Of a DNA stretch of 52,732 bases, positions 17,491 through 25,665 are shown piece after piece; positions within the stretch are counted from its first letter, which is position 1; the number at the start of each line of letters is the position of its first letter. Source of the stretch: a bacterium CG_4_9_14_3_um_filter_65_15. GTDB taxonomy: Bacteria; Krumholzibacteriota; Krumholzibacteriia; LZORAL124-64-63. The notes below the pieces were generated by a model. The model was not told where the DNA came from. It was given only the letters and a program-made list of their open reading frames with translations, and did no database searches. Position numbers and translations under genes: made by a program. The DNA is taken from assembly GCA_002790835.1 (NCBI GenBank), contig PFVX01000026.1, positions 1 through 52,732 on the forward strand. Direction: 5' to 3'.

Positions 17491-17545
17491 GCTCATGGGG
17501 CGACCTTGTCGGGATAAACGAATCCCCCGAGGAGGCCCCATGAGC
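17491..17545 (+). promoter_or_regulatory. RNA hairpin that would sequester the start codon of the type III PKS gene
   Basis: GCTCATGGGGC (17491-17501) is a perfect 11-nt reverse complement of GCCCCATGAGC (17535-17545), which contains the ATG at 17540. An inner TCGGG/CCCGA pairing (17508-17512 with 17526-17530) would stabilise the fold and cover part of the GAGGAGG ribosome site. In the folded mRNA the start is hidden, so translation may depend on ribosomes arriving from the upstream hydrolase or on another opening signal. Confidence 0.6.
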
Positions 17546-18592
17546 AAGATCCTGACTGTCGCCACGGCCGTGCCGGCCAACCCCATCGAGCAGGAAGAGG
17601 CCATGGCCTTCGCCCGGATCCAGTTCGGGGGGCGCATCCCCGACCTGGAGCGGCTGATGCCCCTGTTCGGCAACTCCGGCATCCGCACGCGCTATTTCGC
17701 CGCATCGAGGGAGTGGTTCTCCTCGCCGCACGACCTGGCCGAGAAAAGCGCCCTGTACGTCCGCGAGGCCACGCGGCTGGCCGCCGAGGCGTCGGAAAAG
17801 GCCCTGGCCCAGGCCGGGCTCGCGCCCACCGACATCGACTACGTCATCTACGTGAACACCACCGGCCTGGCCACGCCCTCCATCGACGCCCGCCTGATCA
17901 ACGTGCTTGGGCTGCGGACGGATGTGCGGCGCACGCCGATATGGGGTCTGGGCTGCGCCGGGGGCGCGGCGGGTCTCTCCCACGCCCATCACTACGTCCT
18001 GGGTCACCCCAAGGATCGCGTCCTAGTGGTCGCGGTGGAACTGTGCGGCCTGACTTTTCTGCCGGACGACGTGTCCAAATCCAACTTGGTGGCCACCGCG
18101 CTTTTTGCCGACGGGGCCGGCGCGGTCATCGTCGGCGGGGACGAAACCGAGGGGCCGGGCCTGGAACTGCTCGACACCCGTAGCCGCTTCTACCCCGACT
18201 CCCTGGAGGTCATGGGCTGGACCGTGCTCCAGGAAGGGTTGCAGGTGGTTTTCGCCACGCGCATTCCCGACATCGTGATCGAGACCGCGGCCGAGGATTT
18301 CGGTTCGTTCCTGGCCGGACACGCCCTGCGGATCACGGACATCGAGGCGTACCTGCTGCATCCCGGCGGGAGCAAGGTGCTGGAGGCGTACGGCCAGGCC
18401 CTGGACCTGACGCCCGAACAGCTGTCCATTCCCCAGAGTGTCCTGCGAGACTACGGCAACATGTCTTCGGCCACGGTCTTGTTCGTCCTGGAAAGGTACC
18501 TGAAGGAATTCGGGACGGGCCGGGGCGGCCACGGTCTGATCTCTTCGCTGGGTCCGGGCTTCTGTTCGGAATCCCTGCTGGTGGGGTTGTAG
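17540..18592 (+). CDS. Type III polyketide synthase (chalcone/alkylpyrone synthase-like)
   Basis: This homodimeric enzyme extends an acyl-CoA starter with malonyl-CoA and cyclises the chain, typically to alkylpyrones or alkylresorcinols in bacteria. The 350-aa product has the complete triad: C139 (GLGCAGGAAGL), H274 (LLHPGG) and N307 (YGNMSSATV), and the C-terminal GPGFCSESLLV. The motif order and SKSNLVATALFADGAGAVIVG are typical of bacterial type III PKS rather than of FabH or HMG-CoA synthase. The ATG at 17540 has GAGGAGG upstream. The adjacent genes encode a hydrolase and, on the other strand, a patatin lipase, so a lipid-derived product is plausible. Confidence 0.93.
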   Translation: MSKILTVATAVPANPIEQEEAMAFARIQFGGRIPDLERLMPLFGNSGIRTRYFAASREWFSSPHDLAEKSALYVREATRLAAEASEKALAQAGLAPTDIDYVIYVNTTGLATPSIDARLINVLGLRTDVRRTPIWGLGCAGGAAGLSHAHHYVLGHPKDRVLVVAVELCGLTFLPDDVSKSNLVATALFADGAGAVIVGGDETEGPGLELLDTRSRFYPDSLEVMGWTVLQEGLQVVFATRIPDIVIETAAEDFGSFLAGHALRITDIEAYLLHPGGSKVLEAYGQALDLTPEQLSIPQSVLRDYGNMSSATVLFVLERYLKEFGTGRGGHGLISSLGPGFCSESLLVGL

Positions 18593-18598
18593 TCGGCC

Positions 18599-19537
18599 TC
18601 AGTCCAGGTGCATCCGCAGCATCCGCTTCGTCGCCATCTTCAAGTGGTAACGGGGATTGCGGCGCCAGCGCATCAACCCCAGCAGGTGCTTGATCTCCTT
18701 GCGCGCCTCTTCCGCCCCGCGTGCGCGGCAGGCTTCCCCGGCGCCGAAATCGGCCCAGTGGAACTCGGTGACCTGGGGCCGGATCACGTAGTCGGCGGTA
18801 TCGCACACGAACCGGTTCAGCCGCTGGCGGGCGATGGTGTTGCTGCGCAGGATCATGTCCAGGCCGGTGTTGAAGGTGGATTCCTCGAAGGCGGGAATAT
18901 CCACGGCGATGACGAAATCCGCACCCATCTCGCGACAGGCCTCCACCGGCACCCGGAACGGCCCGCCTCCGTCGACGATGATTTTTCCGTCGCGGCGCAC
19001 GGGCGGGAAGATGGCGGGGATGGCGCAACTGCTGTACAGACCCTCGACGAGGGGGCCGCTGGTGGTCACGATCTGCTCGCCGGAGACCAGGTCCAGGGCC
19101 ACGGCGGCCATGGGTATGGGCAGATCCTCGAAGCTCAAGGGGCCGAACGCGCTGCCCAGGGGGTTGAGCAGCTTTTCCCGCTCCTGGATCCACGGTCGGG
19201 TGACGGTCTTGACCGCGATCATCTTGCGCTGCATGAAGTCGAAGACGCCCGAGATCCGGGATTGGGACGACTGGGGATCCAGCCCGTCCTTGGGCACGAA
19301 CGGCGCCCAGTAGTCCGCGAAATCCCTGTTGGTGACGTAGGTCTTCAGCTTTTCCCAGATCCAATCCGGATCGGGATTCTGGGCGTAGAGCGCCCCGACG
19401 ATGGAGCCCATGCTTGTGCCGGCGACGATGTCGGCGCGAATACCGGCCTCTTCGAGTACCTGCAGCACGCCGGCATGGGCCAGGCCGCGTGCGCCGCCGC
19501 TACCCAGGGCGATCCCGATCTTGGGTTTTCGGAACAT
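18599..19537 (-). CDS. Patatin-like phospholipase
   Basis: This 312-aa lipid acyl hydrolase has a Ser-Asp dyad. GSGGARGLAHAGVLQVLEEAG forms the oxyanion loop, GTSMGS carries nucleophile S42 and VDGGGPF carries D189. The order and spacing fit the NTE/RssA-like bacterial patatins. There is no signal peptide, so it is likely cytoplasmic or membrane-associated. ATG 19537 was preferred to an upstream in-frame start because it has GGAGGG at ideal spacing and a conserved MFRKPKIGIALGSGGARG start. It is convergent with the type III PKS and has a good promoter at 19565-19593. Confidence 0.92.
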   Translation of the reverse strand: MFRKPKIGIALGSGGARGLAHAGVLQVLEEAGIRADIVAGTSMGSIVGALYAQNPDPDWIWEKLKTYVTNRDFADYWAPFVPKDGLDPQSSQSRISGVFDFMQRKMIAVKTVTRPWIQEREKLLNPLGSAFGPLSFEDLPIPMAAVALDLVSGEQIVTTSGPLVEGLYSSCAIPAIFPPVRRDGKIIVDGGGPFRVPVEACREMGADFVIAVDIPAFEESTFNTGLDMILRSNTIARQRLNRFVCDTADYVIRPQVTEFHWADFGAGEACRARGAEEARKEIKHLLGLMRWRRNPRYHLKMATKRMLRMHLD

Positions 19538-19564
19538 GACACCCTCCATGATGTGTAGATGGGC

Positions 19565-19593
19565 AAGATAGCAGAGCCCCGGCGGAGGTCCAA
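19565..19593 (-). promoter_or_regulatory. Promoter of the patatin gene
   Basis: On the minus strand TTGGAC (19588-19593), a 17-nt spacer and TATCTT (19565-19570) precede the start by about 28 nt. A TGC just before the -10 gives an extended -10 element. Confidence 0.6.
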
Positions 19594-19600
19594 TGAGTCT

Positions 19601-19629
19601 TTGACCCGGCGCCACCGGGGCAGTAGCGT
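19601..19629 (+). promoter_or_regulatory. Promoter of the TPR gene
   Basis: TTGACC (19601-19606) and TAGCGT (19624-19629) with a 17-nt spacer lie about 47 nt before ATG 19676. They sit back to back with the patatin promoter. Confidence 0.5.
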
Positions 19630-19675
19630 TGGACCGGTCCAATGGTCGAAGATCGGCAACGGAAAGGACGGGCGC

Positions 19676-20644
19676 ATGGACCCCTCAACGGTGAATCTGG
19701 ATCCCCAATCCCCGTTTATGATCGAGCGCATGCTGCGGCTTTGGCGACTGGGCATGGACGAGGCGGAAACCTTCGCATCCGAAGACGAGTTCCGGGTCGT
19801 GCTCCAGGAAGTCGAGCACGCTGAACTGGCCAAGAACTATTCCGCCCTGGTCCGCAAGCGGCCCGGCGAGATGGCCCAGGAATTGGCCTTCCAGGCCTAC
19901 GACGCGCTGTCGGGCGAAGAGGCTCTCGCTTTCGCCGAGCAGGCCCTCGAGGGCGATCCGCGCTGCGTGGACGCGCTGGTCATCCGGGCCTTCCTGACCG
20001 CCGAGGACATGGGCGAATTGATTCCCCTGCTCCAGCACGCCGCCACCTGCGGGGAAGAGGATCTGGGCGAGGATTTCTTCGCCGAATTCATGGGCGACTT
20101 CTGGCCCATGGTCGAGGCCCGGCCCTACATGCGCTGCATCAAGCAACTGGCCGAAGTGCTGTGGAACGTGGGGCGCCGCCTGGATGCCGTGGCCCACTAC
20201 GAAAACCTCATGGACCTGGATCCCGAGGACCACATGGGCAACGGAGCCCTGCTGCTGGGCAACTACCTGGCCATGGGCGAGGTGCAGCGGACCTGGGATC
20301 TCCTCGAGGAAATCGACGACGAGGAGGGCGCGGTCTACAACTGGGCCTGGGTGCTCGTGTTCCTGCTGGTGGGTGACGAAGAGGGCGCCCGCGAAGCCGT
20401 GGATCATGCCCTGGACGTGAACGCCTACGTCGCGCCCCTGCTCATCGGCATGGGTGAGGATGAGGATGCCGAGCTCGTCACTCCCGCCGAGGCCCTGACC
20501 GGCACCAAGGAAGAGGCGCGATACTGCCTCCAGGTGCTGGGAGAAGCCTGGTCCGTCCATCCCACCGCCCACTGGTGGTTGCTGGATGTTTTGCGCGCAA
20601 TGGGCCTGGTCACCGATGCCGACGCCCCCGGAGAGATTGAATAA
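19676..20644 (+). CDS. TPR-repeat protein (ST7-like)
   Basis: This is an acidic 322-aa helical protein with no signal peptide. Repeats of TPR type can be read around QELAFQAYDALSGEEALAFAEQALEGDPRCVDALVIRAFL and AEVLWNVGRRLDAVAHYENLMDLDPEDHMGNGALLLGNYL. The pattern of a long helical array with an acidic loop recalls the ST7/SEC-C-associated TPR proteins, which are thought to be scaffolds; no enzymatic motif is seen. The start ATG 19676 has AAAGGA upstream. It is transcribed from its own promoter, divergent from patatin. Function unknown. Confidence 0.8.
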   Translation: MDPSTVNLDPQSPFMIERMLRLWRLGMDEAETFASEDEFRVVLQEVEHAELAKNYSALVRKRPGEMAQELAFQAYDALSGEEALAFAEQALEGDPRCVDALVIRAFLTAEDMGELIPLLQHAATCGEEDLGEDFFAEFMGDFWPMVEARPYMRCIKQLAEVLWNVGRRLDAVAHYENLMDLDPEDHMGNGALLLGNYLAMGEVQRTWDLLEEIDDEEGAVYNWAWVLVFLLVGDEEGAREAVDHALDVNAYVAPLLIGMGEDEDAELVTPAEALTGTKEEARYCLQVLGEAWSVHPTAHWWLLDVLRAMGLVTDADAPGEIE

Positions 20645-20676
20645 CCTCCCGGGGTCTCCCCGTGAACGGCATTTTG

Positions 20677-20685
20677 TGGTATAAT
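20677..20685 (+). promoter_or_regulatory. Extended -10 promoter of the first subtilase gene
   Basis: TGGTATAAT is a perfect extended -10 box, preceded by TTTTG. Transcription would start near 20692, which excludes the ATG at 20687 as the translation start. No good -35 is present. Confidence 0.55.
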
Positions 20686-20758
20686 CATGCAGCGGTCGGG
20701 GCATATCCGCTCCCGACCGCCTGTGTATCGGTTTCCCCTCATGCCGGAGACGACACCC

Positions 20759-23269
20759 GTGCGCTTGTCCGTTGCCCATGTCCGTGGAGTGACGATCGGC
20801 CTGGCCGCTCTGGCCGTGGCCCTGATCGGCACCCTTCCCGCCAGCGGATCCGGGGATACCCCTGATGGCCTCGTGTCGCCCCTGTTGCAGGCGGCGATGG
20901 ACCATCCCCTGGATCTGGGTTTGGCGGCCGACGAGCCGTTGACCGTGTGGGTGTATTTTCGCGACAAGGGCGTGGCCAAGAGCGGCCTGGACGCCGCCGT
21001 GCGCCGGGCCGAGGAGAAGTTGAGCCCACGCACCCTCGCCCGCCGTCGCCGGGCCATGGCCCCGGATCGACCGGTGGTCGACGGCCGGGACCTCCCGGTG
21101 GCCTCGGCTTACCTGGGCGCGGTGGAGGAGGTGGGCGGCCGGCTGCGGCACACCAGTCGTTGGCTCAACGCGGCCAGCTTCAGGCTGCGGGCCACGGACG
21201 TCGCGCGCGTCTCGACCTTGCCCATGGTGGAGCGGGTGGATCTGGTGCGGCGGTTCCGGAATCCCCTGACTCCAAAGATGCAACCTGCCTCCCGGTTGGC
21301 CAGTGACGGCGTCGACAAGGCGGCCCAGTGGACCCTGGATTACGGCCTGAATCTTTCCCCGTTGCAGCAGGTCCAGGTGCCCGCTGTGCACGAGATGGGC
21401 GTGACCGGTCGCGGTATCGTGGTGGGCATGCTGGACACGGGATTCCGCACCACCCATGAGGCCCTGGCCGGAGTGACGGTGCTGGACGCCTACGATTTCG
21501 TGGGCAACGACTCCATCGTGGGCTACCAGGCGGGTGACGCCACCTCGGCGATCAACCACGGCACCATGACCCTTTCGACCCTGGCCGGTTACATGCCCGG
21601 GAGACTCATCTCGCCGGCCTACGGCGTATCGGTGCTGCTTGCGCGCACCGAAGATGTCTCCCAGGAGGTTCCCGCCGAGGAGGACAACTGGGTGGCCGGC
21701 CTGGAGTGGGCCGAGGCCCGGGGCGCGGACATCATCTCGTCCTCGCTGGGCTACATCGATTGGTACACCTTCGCCGACCTGGACGGGAACACGGCCGTGA
21801 CCACCATCGCCGCCGACCTGGCCGCGGGCCGAGGACTCGTGGTGGTCAACAGCGCCGGCAACAACCGGGTCTCCACCAACTCGCTCATCGCCCCGGCCGA
21901 CGCCGACAGCGTGATCACCGTGGGCGCGGTGGATCTGTCCGGCACCTACACCTCCTTTTCCTCGCCGGGGCCGACGGCCGACGGCCGCATCAAACCCGAC
22001 GTCATGGCCTTGGGGCTCGGCAACCCCGTGGCCAACCCCACCGATGATCACGGCTACGGCTTCGTCAACGGGACCTCATTCAGTTGCCCGCTGACCGCCG
22101 GGGTGGCGGCTCTGATGTTGTCGCGTGTGCCGGGGTTGACACCCCTGCAGGTGCTCGAGGCGTTGCGCGAGACCGCCTCGCAGGCGGGTGCGCCGGATAA
22201 CAACTACGGCTGGGGCGTGGTGGATGCCCTGGCGGCGGTGACCTATTTCGGCCCGATGTTCCAGACGTCTCCCCTGGGTGACACCGACGACACTTTTGGA
22301 CCCTATCCGGTGACGGCTGTGGTCACCGACCGGGTCGGGGTCGACCCGGCCAGCGTCGTGCTGAATTATCGTGTCAACGAGGGGAGCTGGAACGCCCTGG
22401 CCATGTCCCCGACCGGTAACAGTGATGAGTTCGGCGCCGCCATTCCGGGTCAGGGCCTGGGGTCGACCATCGAGTACTCCGTCACCGCCACCGGCACCAA
22501 CGGTTTCACCACCACCTGGCCGGCCTACGGCACGGATCTTCCCCGGCGGTTCCAGGTCACCACCATCGTGAACCTGCCGGTCTCCGTCGTACCGGACCTG
22601 GTCATCCCCATGGATGATCCCGCGGGCGTTTCCAGCGTGATCACCCTGTCGGGCGCCCAGTCCGGAATCGTCGTGGATGTCTCGGTGGACGTGCACATCA
22701 CCCATCCGGACATCGGCGAACTGACCCTGCTGCTGACCAGCCCCTCGGGAACCGAGGTGACCCTGCATCTGCGGACCGACGCAGGCACGGTCGACCTGGT
22801 GGGCAACTATCCCCAGAGCTTGACCGTGGACGGGCCGGGCAGCCTGTCCTGGTTCCACGACGAGACCAGCATCGGACCCTGGACCCTGACCGCCATCGAC
22901 GCCCTGCCGGGCAGTAACGGGGTGATCGACAGCTGGGGTCTGAATTTCGTGCTCAAGGATTTCGTGTCCGCCGGCGGTCGCGCTCCCGCCGCCATGGCCG
23001 TGCTGCACCCCAACAGCCCCAATCCCTTCAACCCCAAGACGAGGATTGCCTTCGACCTTGCGGTTGCCTGCCGGACGCAGCTTTCCATTTTCGATCTGCG
23101 TGGTATGGTTGTGCGCAGGTTGCTGGGTGAAGTCCTGGACGCCGGCCCGCACAGCGTGGTCTGGGACGGCCGGGACGGTTCCGGCCGCGAGGTGGGCAGC
23201 GGCGTCTATCTGTACCTGCTCGAGACGCCATTCGAGATCCGGGAACGCAAGATGCTCCTGGTGCGCTGA
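20759..23269 (+). CDS. Secreted S8 subtilisin-like peptidase with P-domain and sorting-like tail
   Basis: This is an extracellular serine protease of about 836 aa. A signal peptide (LAALAVALIGTLPASGSG) and a pro-region of about 190 residues precede the catalytic domain with D226 (GMLDTGF), H267 (NHGTM), the oxyanion Asn (NSAGNN) and S440 (GTSFS). It is followed by a linker, a proprotein-convertase P-type domain (THPDIGELTLLLTSPSGTEVTLH) and an FlgD-like C-terminal sorting domain (NPFNPKTRIAFDL...GVYLYLLE...MLLVR). GTG 20759 has GGAG nine nt upstream; ATG 20741 is the alternative, without a ribosome site. RadA follows after 41 nt. Confidence 0.9.
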   Translation: MRLSVAHVRGVTIGLAALAVALIGTLPASGSGDTPDGLVSPLLQAAMDHPLDLGLAADEPLTVWVYFRDKGVAKSGLDAAVRRAEEKLSPRTLARRRRAMAPDRPVVDGRDLPVASAYLGAVEEVGGRLRHTSRWLNAASFRLRATDVARVSTLPMVERVDLVRRFRNPLTPKMQPASRLASDGVDKAAQWTLDYGLNLSPLQQVQVPAVHEMGVTGRGIVVGMLDTGFRTTHEALAGVTVLDAYDFVGNDSIVGYQAGDATSAINHGTMTLSTLAGYMPGRLISPAYGVSVLLARTEDVSQEVPAEEDNWVAGLEWAEARGADIISSSLGYIDWYTFADLDGNTAVTTIAADLAAGRGLVVVNSAGNNRVSTNSLIAPADADSVITVGAVDLSGTYTSFSSPGPTADGRIKPDVMALGLGNPVANPTDDHGYGFVNGTSFSCPLTAGVAALMLSRVPGLTPLQVLEALRETASQAGAPDNNYGWGVVDALAAVTYFGPMFQTSPLGDTDDTFGPYPVTAVVTDRVGVDPASVVLNYRVNEGSWNALAMSPTGNSDEFGAAIPGQGLGSTIEYSVTATGTNGFTTTWPAYGTDLPRRFQVTTIVNLPVSVVPDLVIPMDDPAGVSSVITLSGAQSGIVVDVSVDVHITHPDIGELTLLLTSPSGTEVTLHLRTDAGTVDLVGNYPQSLTVDGPGSLSWFHDETSIGPWTLTAIDALPGSNGVIDSWGLNFVLKDFVSAGGRAPAAMAVLHPNSPNPFNPKTRIAFDLAVACRTQLSIFDLRGMVVRRLLGEVLDAGPHSVVWDGRDGSGREVGSGVYLYLLETPFEIRERKMLLVR

Positions 23270-23310
23270 CCCTCCCGCCCAATCACGATCCGCAAGGGGA
23301 TGGGACCTCC

Positions 23311-24825
23311 ATGGCCAAATCCACCACCAGGTTTTTCTGCACCGACTGCGGCCACGAGGAACTGCGCTGGCTGGGCAGGTGTCCCGGCTGCGGACAGTGG
23401 AACACCTTCAAGGAAATGAAGCTCGCCCCGGAAGGGGGCAAGAAGGGCTCGCGGGGCTTCGGGTCGCGTTCCGGCAAGGAGCGTGAGGCCGGCGCTCCGG
23501 GATTCGCCGGGAACCGCCGTGGTCCCGGCGGAGTGCTGGAGGCGGTTCCGCTGGCGGAAATCGGCTCCGCCGAGCACGAGCGTCTGCCCGTCGCGCCGAC
23601 CGAAGTTGCCCGGGTGCTGGGCGGGGGCCTGGTGGCCGGGTCGGTGGTGCTGCTGGGCGGCGAACCGGGCGTGGGAAAATCCACCCTATTGACCGGGCTG
23701 GCCCTGTGGTGGGCAGCCCAGGGGGTCCGGGTGCTCTACGTGGCGGGAGAGGAATCCCCCACCCAGATCCGGATGCGGGCCGAACGTCTCGGATTCGCCG
23801 CCGACCGCAGCCCCGGTTTCTCCATCCTGCCGGAAGTGCACCTGGAAACCCTGTTGTCCGCCTTGGACCGGGAGTGTCAATCCTTGGAGACGTCAACCGA
23901 AGGGGACGCTCCGGGAGCCGGGAAGTGCATCGTCATCGTCGATTCCATCCAGACCCTGCACAGCGAGCACATCGACGCCTTCCCGGGCAGCCCCACCCAG
24001 ATCAAGTACTGCGGCGGCGTGATGGCCGATTTCGCCCGCCGCACGGGCTTTCCCGTCTTTCTGGTGGGGCACGTGACCAAGAGTGGCGACCTGGCCGGTC
24101 CCAAGCTGCTCGAGCACATGGTGGACACCGTGCTGTACTTCGAAGGCAGCGACGGCGGCCCCATCCGCATGGTGCGCGCGGTGAAGAACCGCTTCGGGAA
24201 CACGGGCGAACTGGCGGTGCTGGAAATGCGTGGCGACGGGCTGGTGCCGGTGGATCAGGCCGGGGTCTTGTTTCTCAGCGGACGCCGCGGCAACGAACCG
24301 GGAGCCGCCGTGTGTGCCATACGCAACGGTTCGCGCACCTTCTTGGTGGAGATCCAGGCCCTGGTGTCACCCTCGCGTTACGGTACCCCCCAGCGGGTGG
24401 TGCAGGGGGTTGACAGCAAGCGGGTGGCCTTGCTGGCGGCCATCCTGGAAAAGCGCGCGGGGATGGACCTGGCCGGTTGCGACATCTTCGTCAAGGTGGC
24501 CGGAGGCGGGCGTATCGACGATCCCGCGGCCGATCTGGCCATCATGGCCGCCCTGGCTTCATCCCTGCGGGAGCGGCCGGTGCCCGCGAGCACCCTGGTC
24601 CTGGGCGAGGCCGGTTTGACGGGGGAGGTGCGCCGGGTCACGGACCTGGACGCCCGCCTGCTGGAAGCCGGCCGCCACGGATTCGCCCGGGTCGTGATGG
24701 CTCCGGCGGCGGGAAAGAGCAAGAAACGCACCCAGGGGCTGGAGATCGCCACCTGCACCAGCGTGGAAGAGGGCGTGGCCCTGGCTCTGGAACCGGCGGC
24801 AAATCGGGCCCTGGGAGGGTGTTGA
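23311..24825 (+). CDS. radA: DNA repair protein RadA
   Basis: RadA is a RecA-like ATPase that drives branch migration of recombination intermediates in the cytoplasm. The 504-aa product has the C4 zinc finger (C10, C13, C24, C27), Walker A GGEPGVGKST (about 117-125), a GEES region, the RadA-specific KNRFGNTGE motif, and the C-terminal Lon-like domain (LAGCDIFVKVAGGGRIDDPAADLAIMAALASS). The linker after the finger is longer than usual (GGKKGSRGFGSRSGKE). It overlaps closely with ispD (1 nt gap), the same order as in Firmicutes radA loci. Confidence 0.95.
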   Translation: MAKSTTRFFCTDCGHEELRWLGRCPGCGQWNTFKEMKLAPEGGKKGSRGFGSRSGKEREAGAPGFAGNRRGPGGVLEAVPLAEIGSAEHERLPVAPTEVARVLGGGLVAGSVVLLGGEPGVGKSTLLTGLALWWAAQGVRVLYVAGEESPTQIRMRAERLGFAADRSPGFSILPEVHLETLLSALDRECQSLETSTEGDAPGAGKCIVIVDSIQTLHSEHIDAFPGSPTQIKYCGGVMADFARRTGFPVFLVGHVTKSGDLAGPKLLEHMVDTVLYFEGSDGGPIRMVRAVKNRFGNTGELAVLEMRGDGLVPVDQAGVLFLSGRRGNEPGAAVCAIRNGSRTFLVEIQALVSPSRYGTPQRVVQGVDSKRVALLAAILEKRAGMDLAGCDIFVKVAGGGRIDDPAADLAIMAALASSLRERPVPASTLVLGEAGLTGEVRRVTDLDARLLEAGRHGFARVVMAPAAGKSKKRTQGLEIATCTSVEEGVALALEPAANRALGGC

Positions 24826-24826
24826 G

Positions 24827-25567
24827 ATGACGGCACCGAGGCGCCCGGAACTGAGTCGCCCGATACCCCTGGTTCACCTGGTCCACCTGGCCGGGGGACG
24901 GGGATTGCGCGCCGGCGGCAACCAGCCCAAACAGTTCCTCATGACGGCGCGCGGGCCGTTGTTTTCGGTCAGCCTGCAGACCTTCCTGGCCGGGGAGGGG
25001 GGGCACGGCTATCGCCTGGGCGCCGTGGTGGTGACCGCACCGGTTGCCGGCCGGGGGGGCGTGGAGACCGAACTGGCCCGCCTGCGGCCGGATGGCCCGT
25101 TGCGGGTGGCCGAGCCCGGGCCCACGCGCACCGCTTCGACCTGGCAGGCCTTGACGAAGCTGGCGGAGCTGGAACCTGCGCCCGATGATCTGGTCGCCGT
25201 TCACGACGCGGCGCGTCCTTTCGCGTCGGCGGATCTCCTGGCCGCACTGGTCGTCCAGGCCGCCGCTTCCGGAGGGGCAGTGCCGGGGTTGCCGGTGACC
25301 GACACCATCGTGTGGACCGGTGATCCGCAGGTTGAGTACCTGGAGCGCGACGCCCTGCGCGCGGTCCAGACGCCCCAGGTGTTCCGCTGGGACCTCCTGC
25401 ATGCCGCCCACCGCTGGGCCGCGGAAAACGGCAGGGATTTCACCGACGACGGGGGCCTCCTGGCGGTCCGGGGCCACCCGCCGGTTCTGGTGCCGGGTGA
25501 ACCGGGCAACTGGAAGGTCACCTCCCAGCAGGACTGCCTGCGTGCCGTAGATCTCCTCGCTGAATAG
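24827..25567 (+). CDS. ispD: 2-C-methyl-D-erythritol 4-phosphate cytidylyltransferase
   Basis: IspD makes CDP-methylerythritol from MEP and CTP in the non-mevalonate isoprenoid pathway. The 246-aa product has an N-terminal nucleotide-binding loop LAGGRGLRAGGNQPKQFL (usually AAGxGxRM...PKQF), VHDAARPF for the metal and substrate site, TDTI, RAVQTPQVFRWDLL and FTDDGGLL. The loop begins LAGGRG instead of AAGxGx, a small deviation. ATG 24827 lies one nucleotide after the radA stop, so translation is probably coupled. No ispF is seen downstream. Confidence 0.9.
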   Translation: MTAPRRPELSRPIPLVHLVHLAGGRGLRAGGNQPKQFLMTARGPLFSVSLQTFLAGEGGHGYRLGAVVVTAPVAGRGGVETELARLRPDGPLRVAEPGPTRTASTWQALTKLAELEPAPDDLVAVHDAARPFASADLLAALVVQAAASGGAVPGLPVTDTIVWTGDPQVEYLERDALRAVQTPQVFRWDLLHAAHRWAAENGRDFTDDGGLLAVRGHPPVLVPGEPGNWKVTSQQDCLRAVDLLAE

Positions 25568-25611
25568 CGGTCCGTTCCCTCTTTAATCGTGATTCTTCCG
25601 CTATCCTTTTG

Positions 25612-25620
25612 TGGTATCAT
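25612..25620 (+). promoter_or_regulatory. Extended -10 promoter of the lipoprotein subtilase gene
   Basis: TGGTATCAT lies 45 nt before the start codon. The surrounding TTTTGTGGTATxATC is identical to the box at 20672-20686 apart from one base, suggesting a shared promoter type for these secreted peptidases. Confidence 0.5.
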
Positions 25621-25665
25621 CCTGCTTTGGTCGCCACTTCATCGCCTGCACCGGAGGAATCGCGC

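Noticed and set aside
20687-20758. ATG at 20687 as start of the subtilase
   Set aside because: It lies next to the -10 box, upstream of the expected transcript start, and has no ribosome site.
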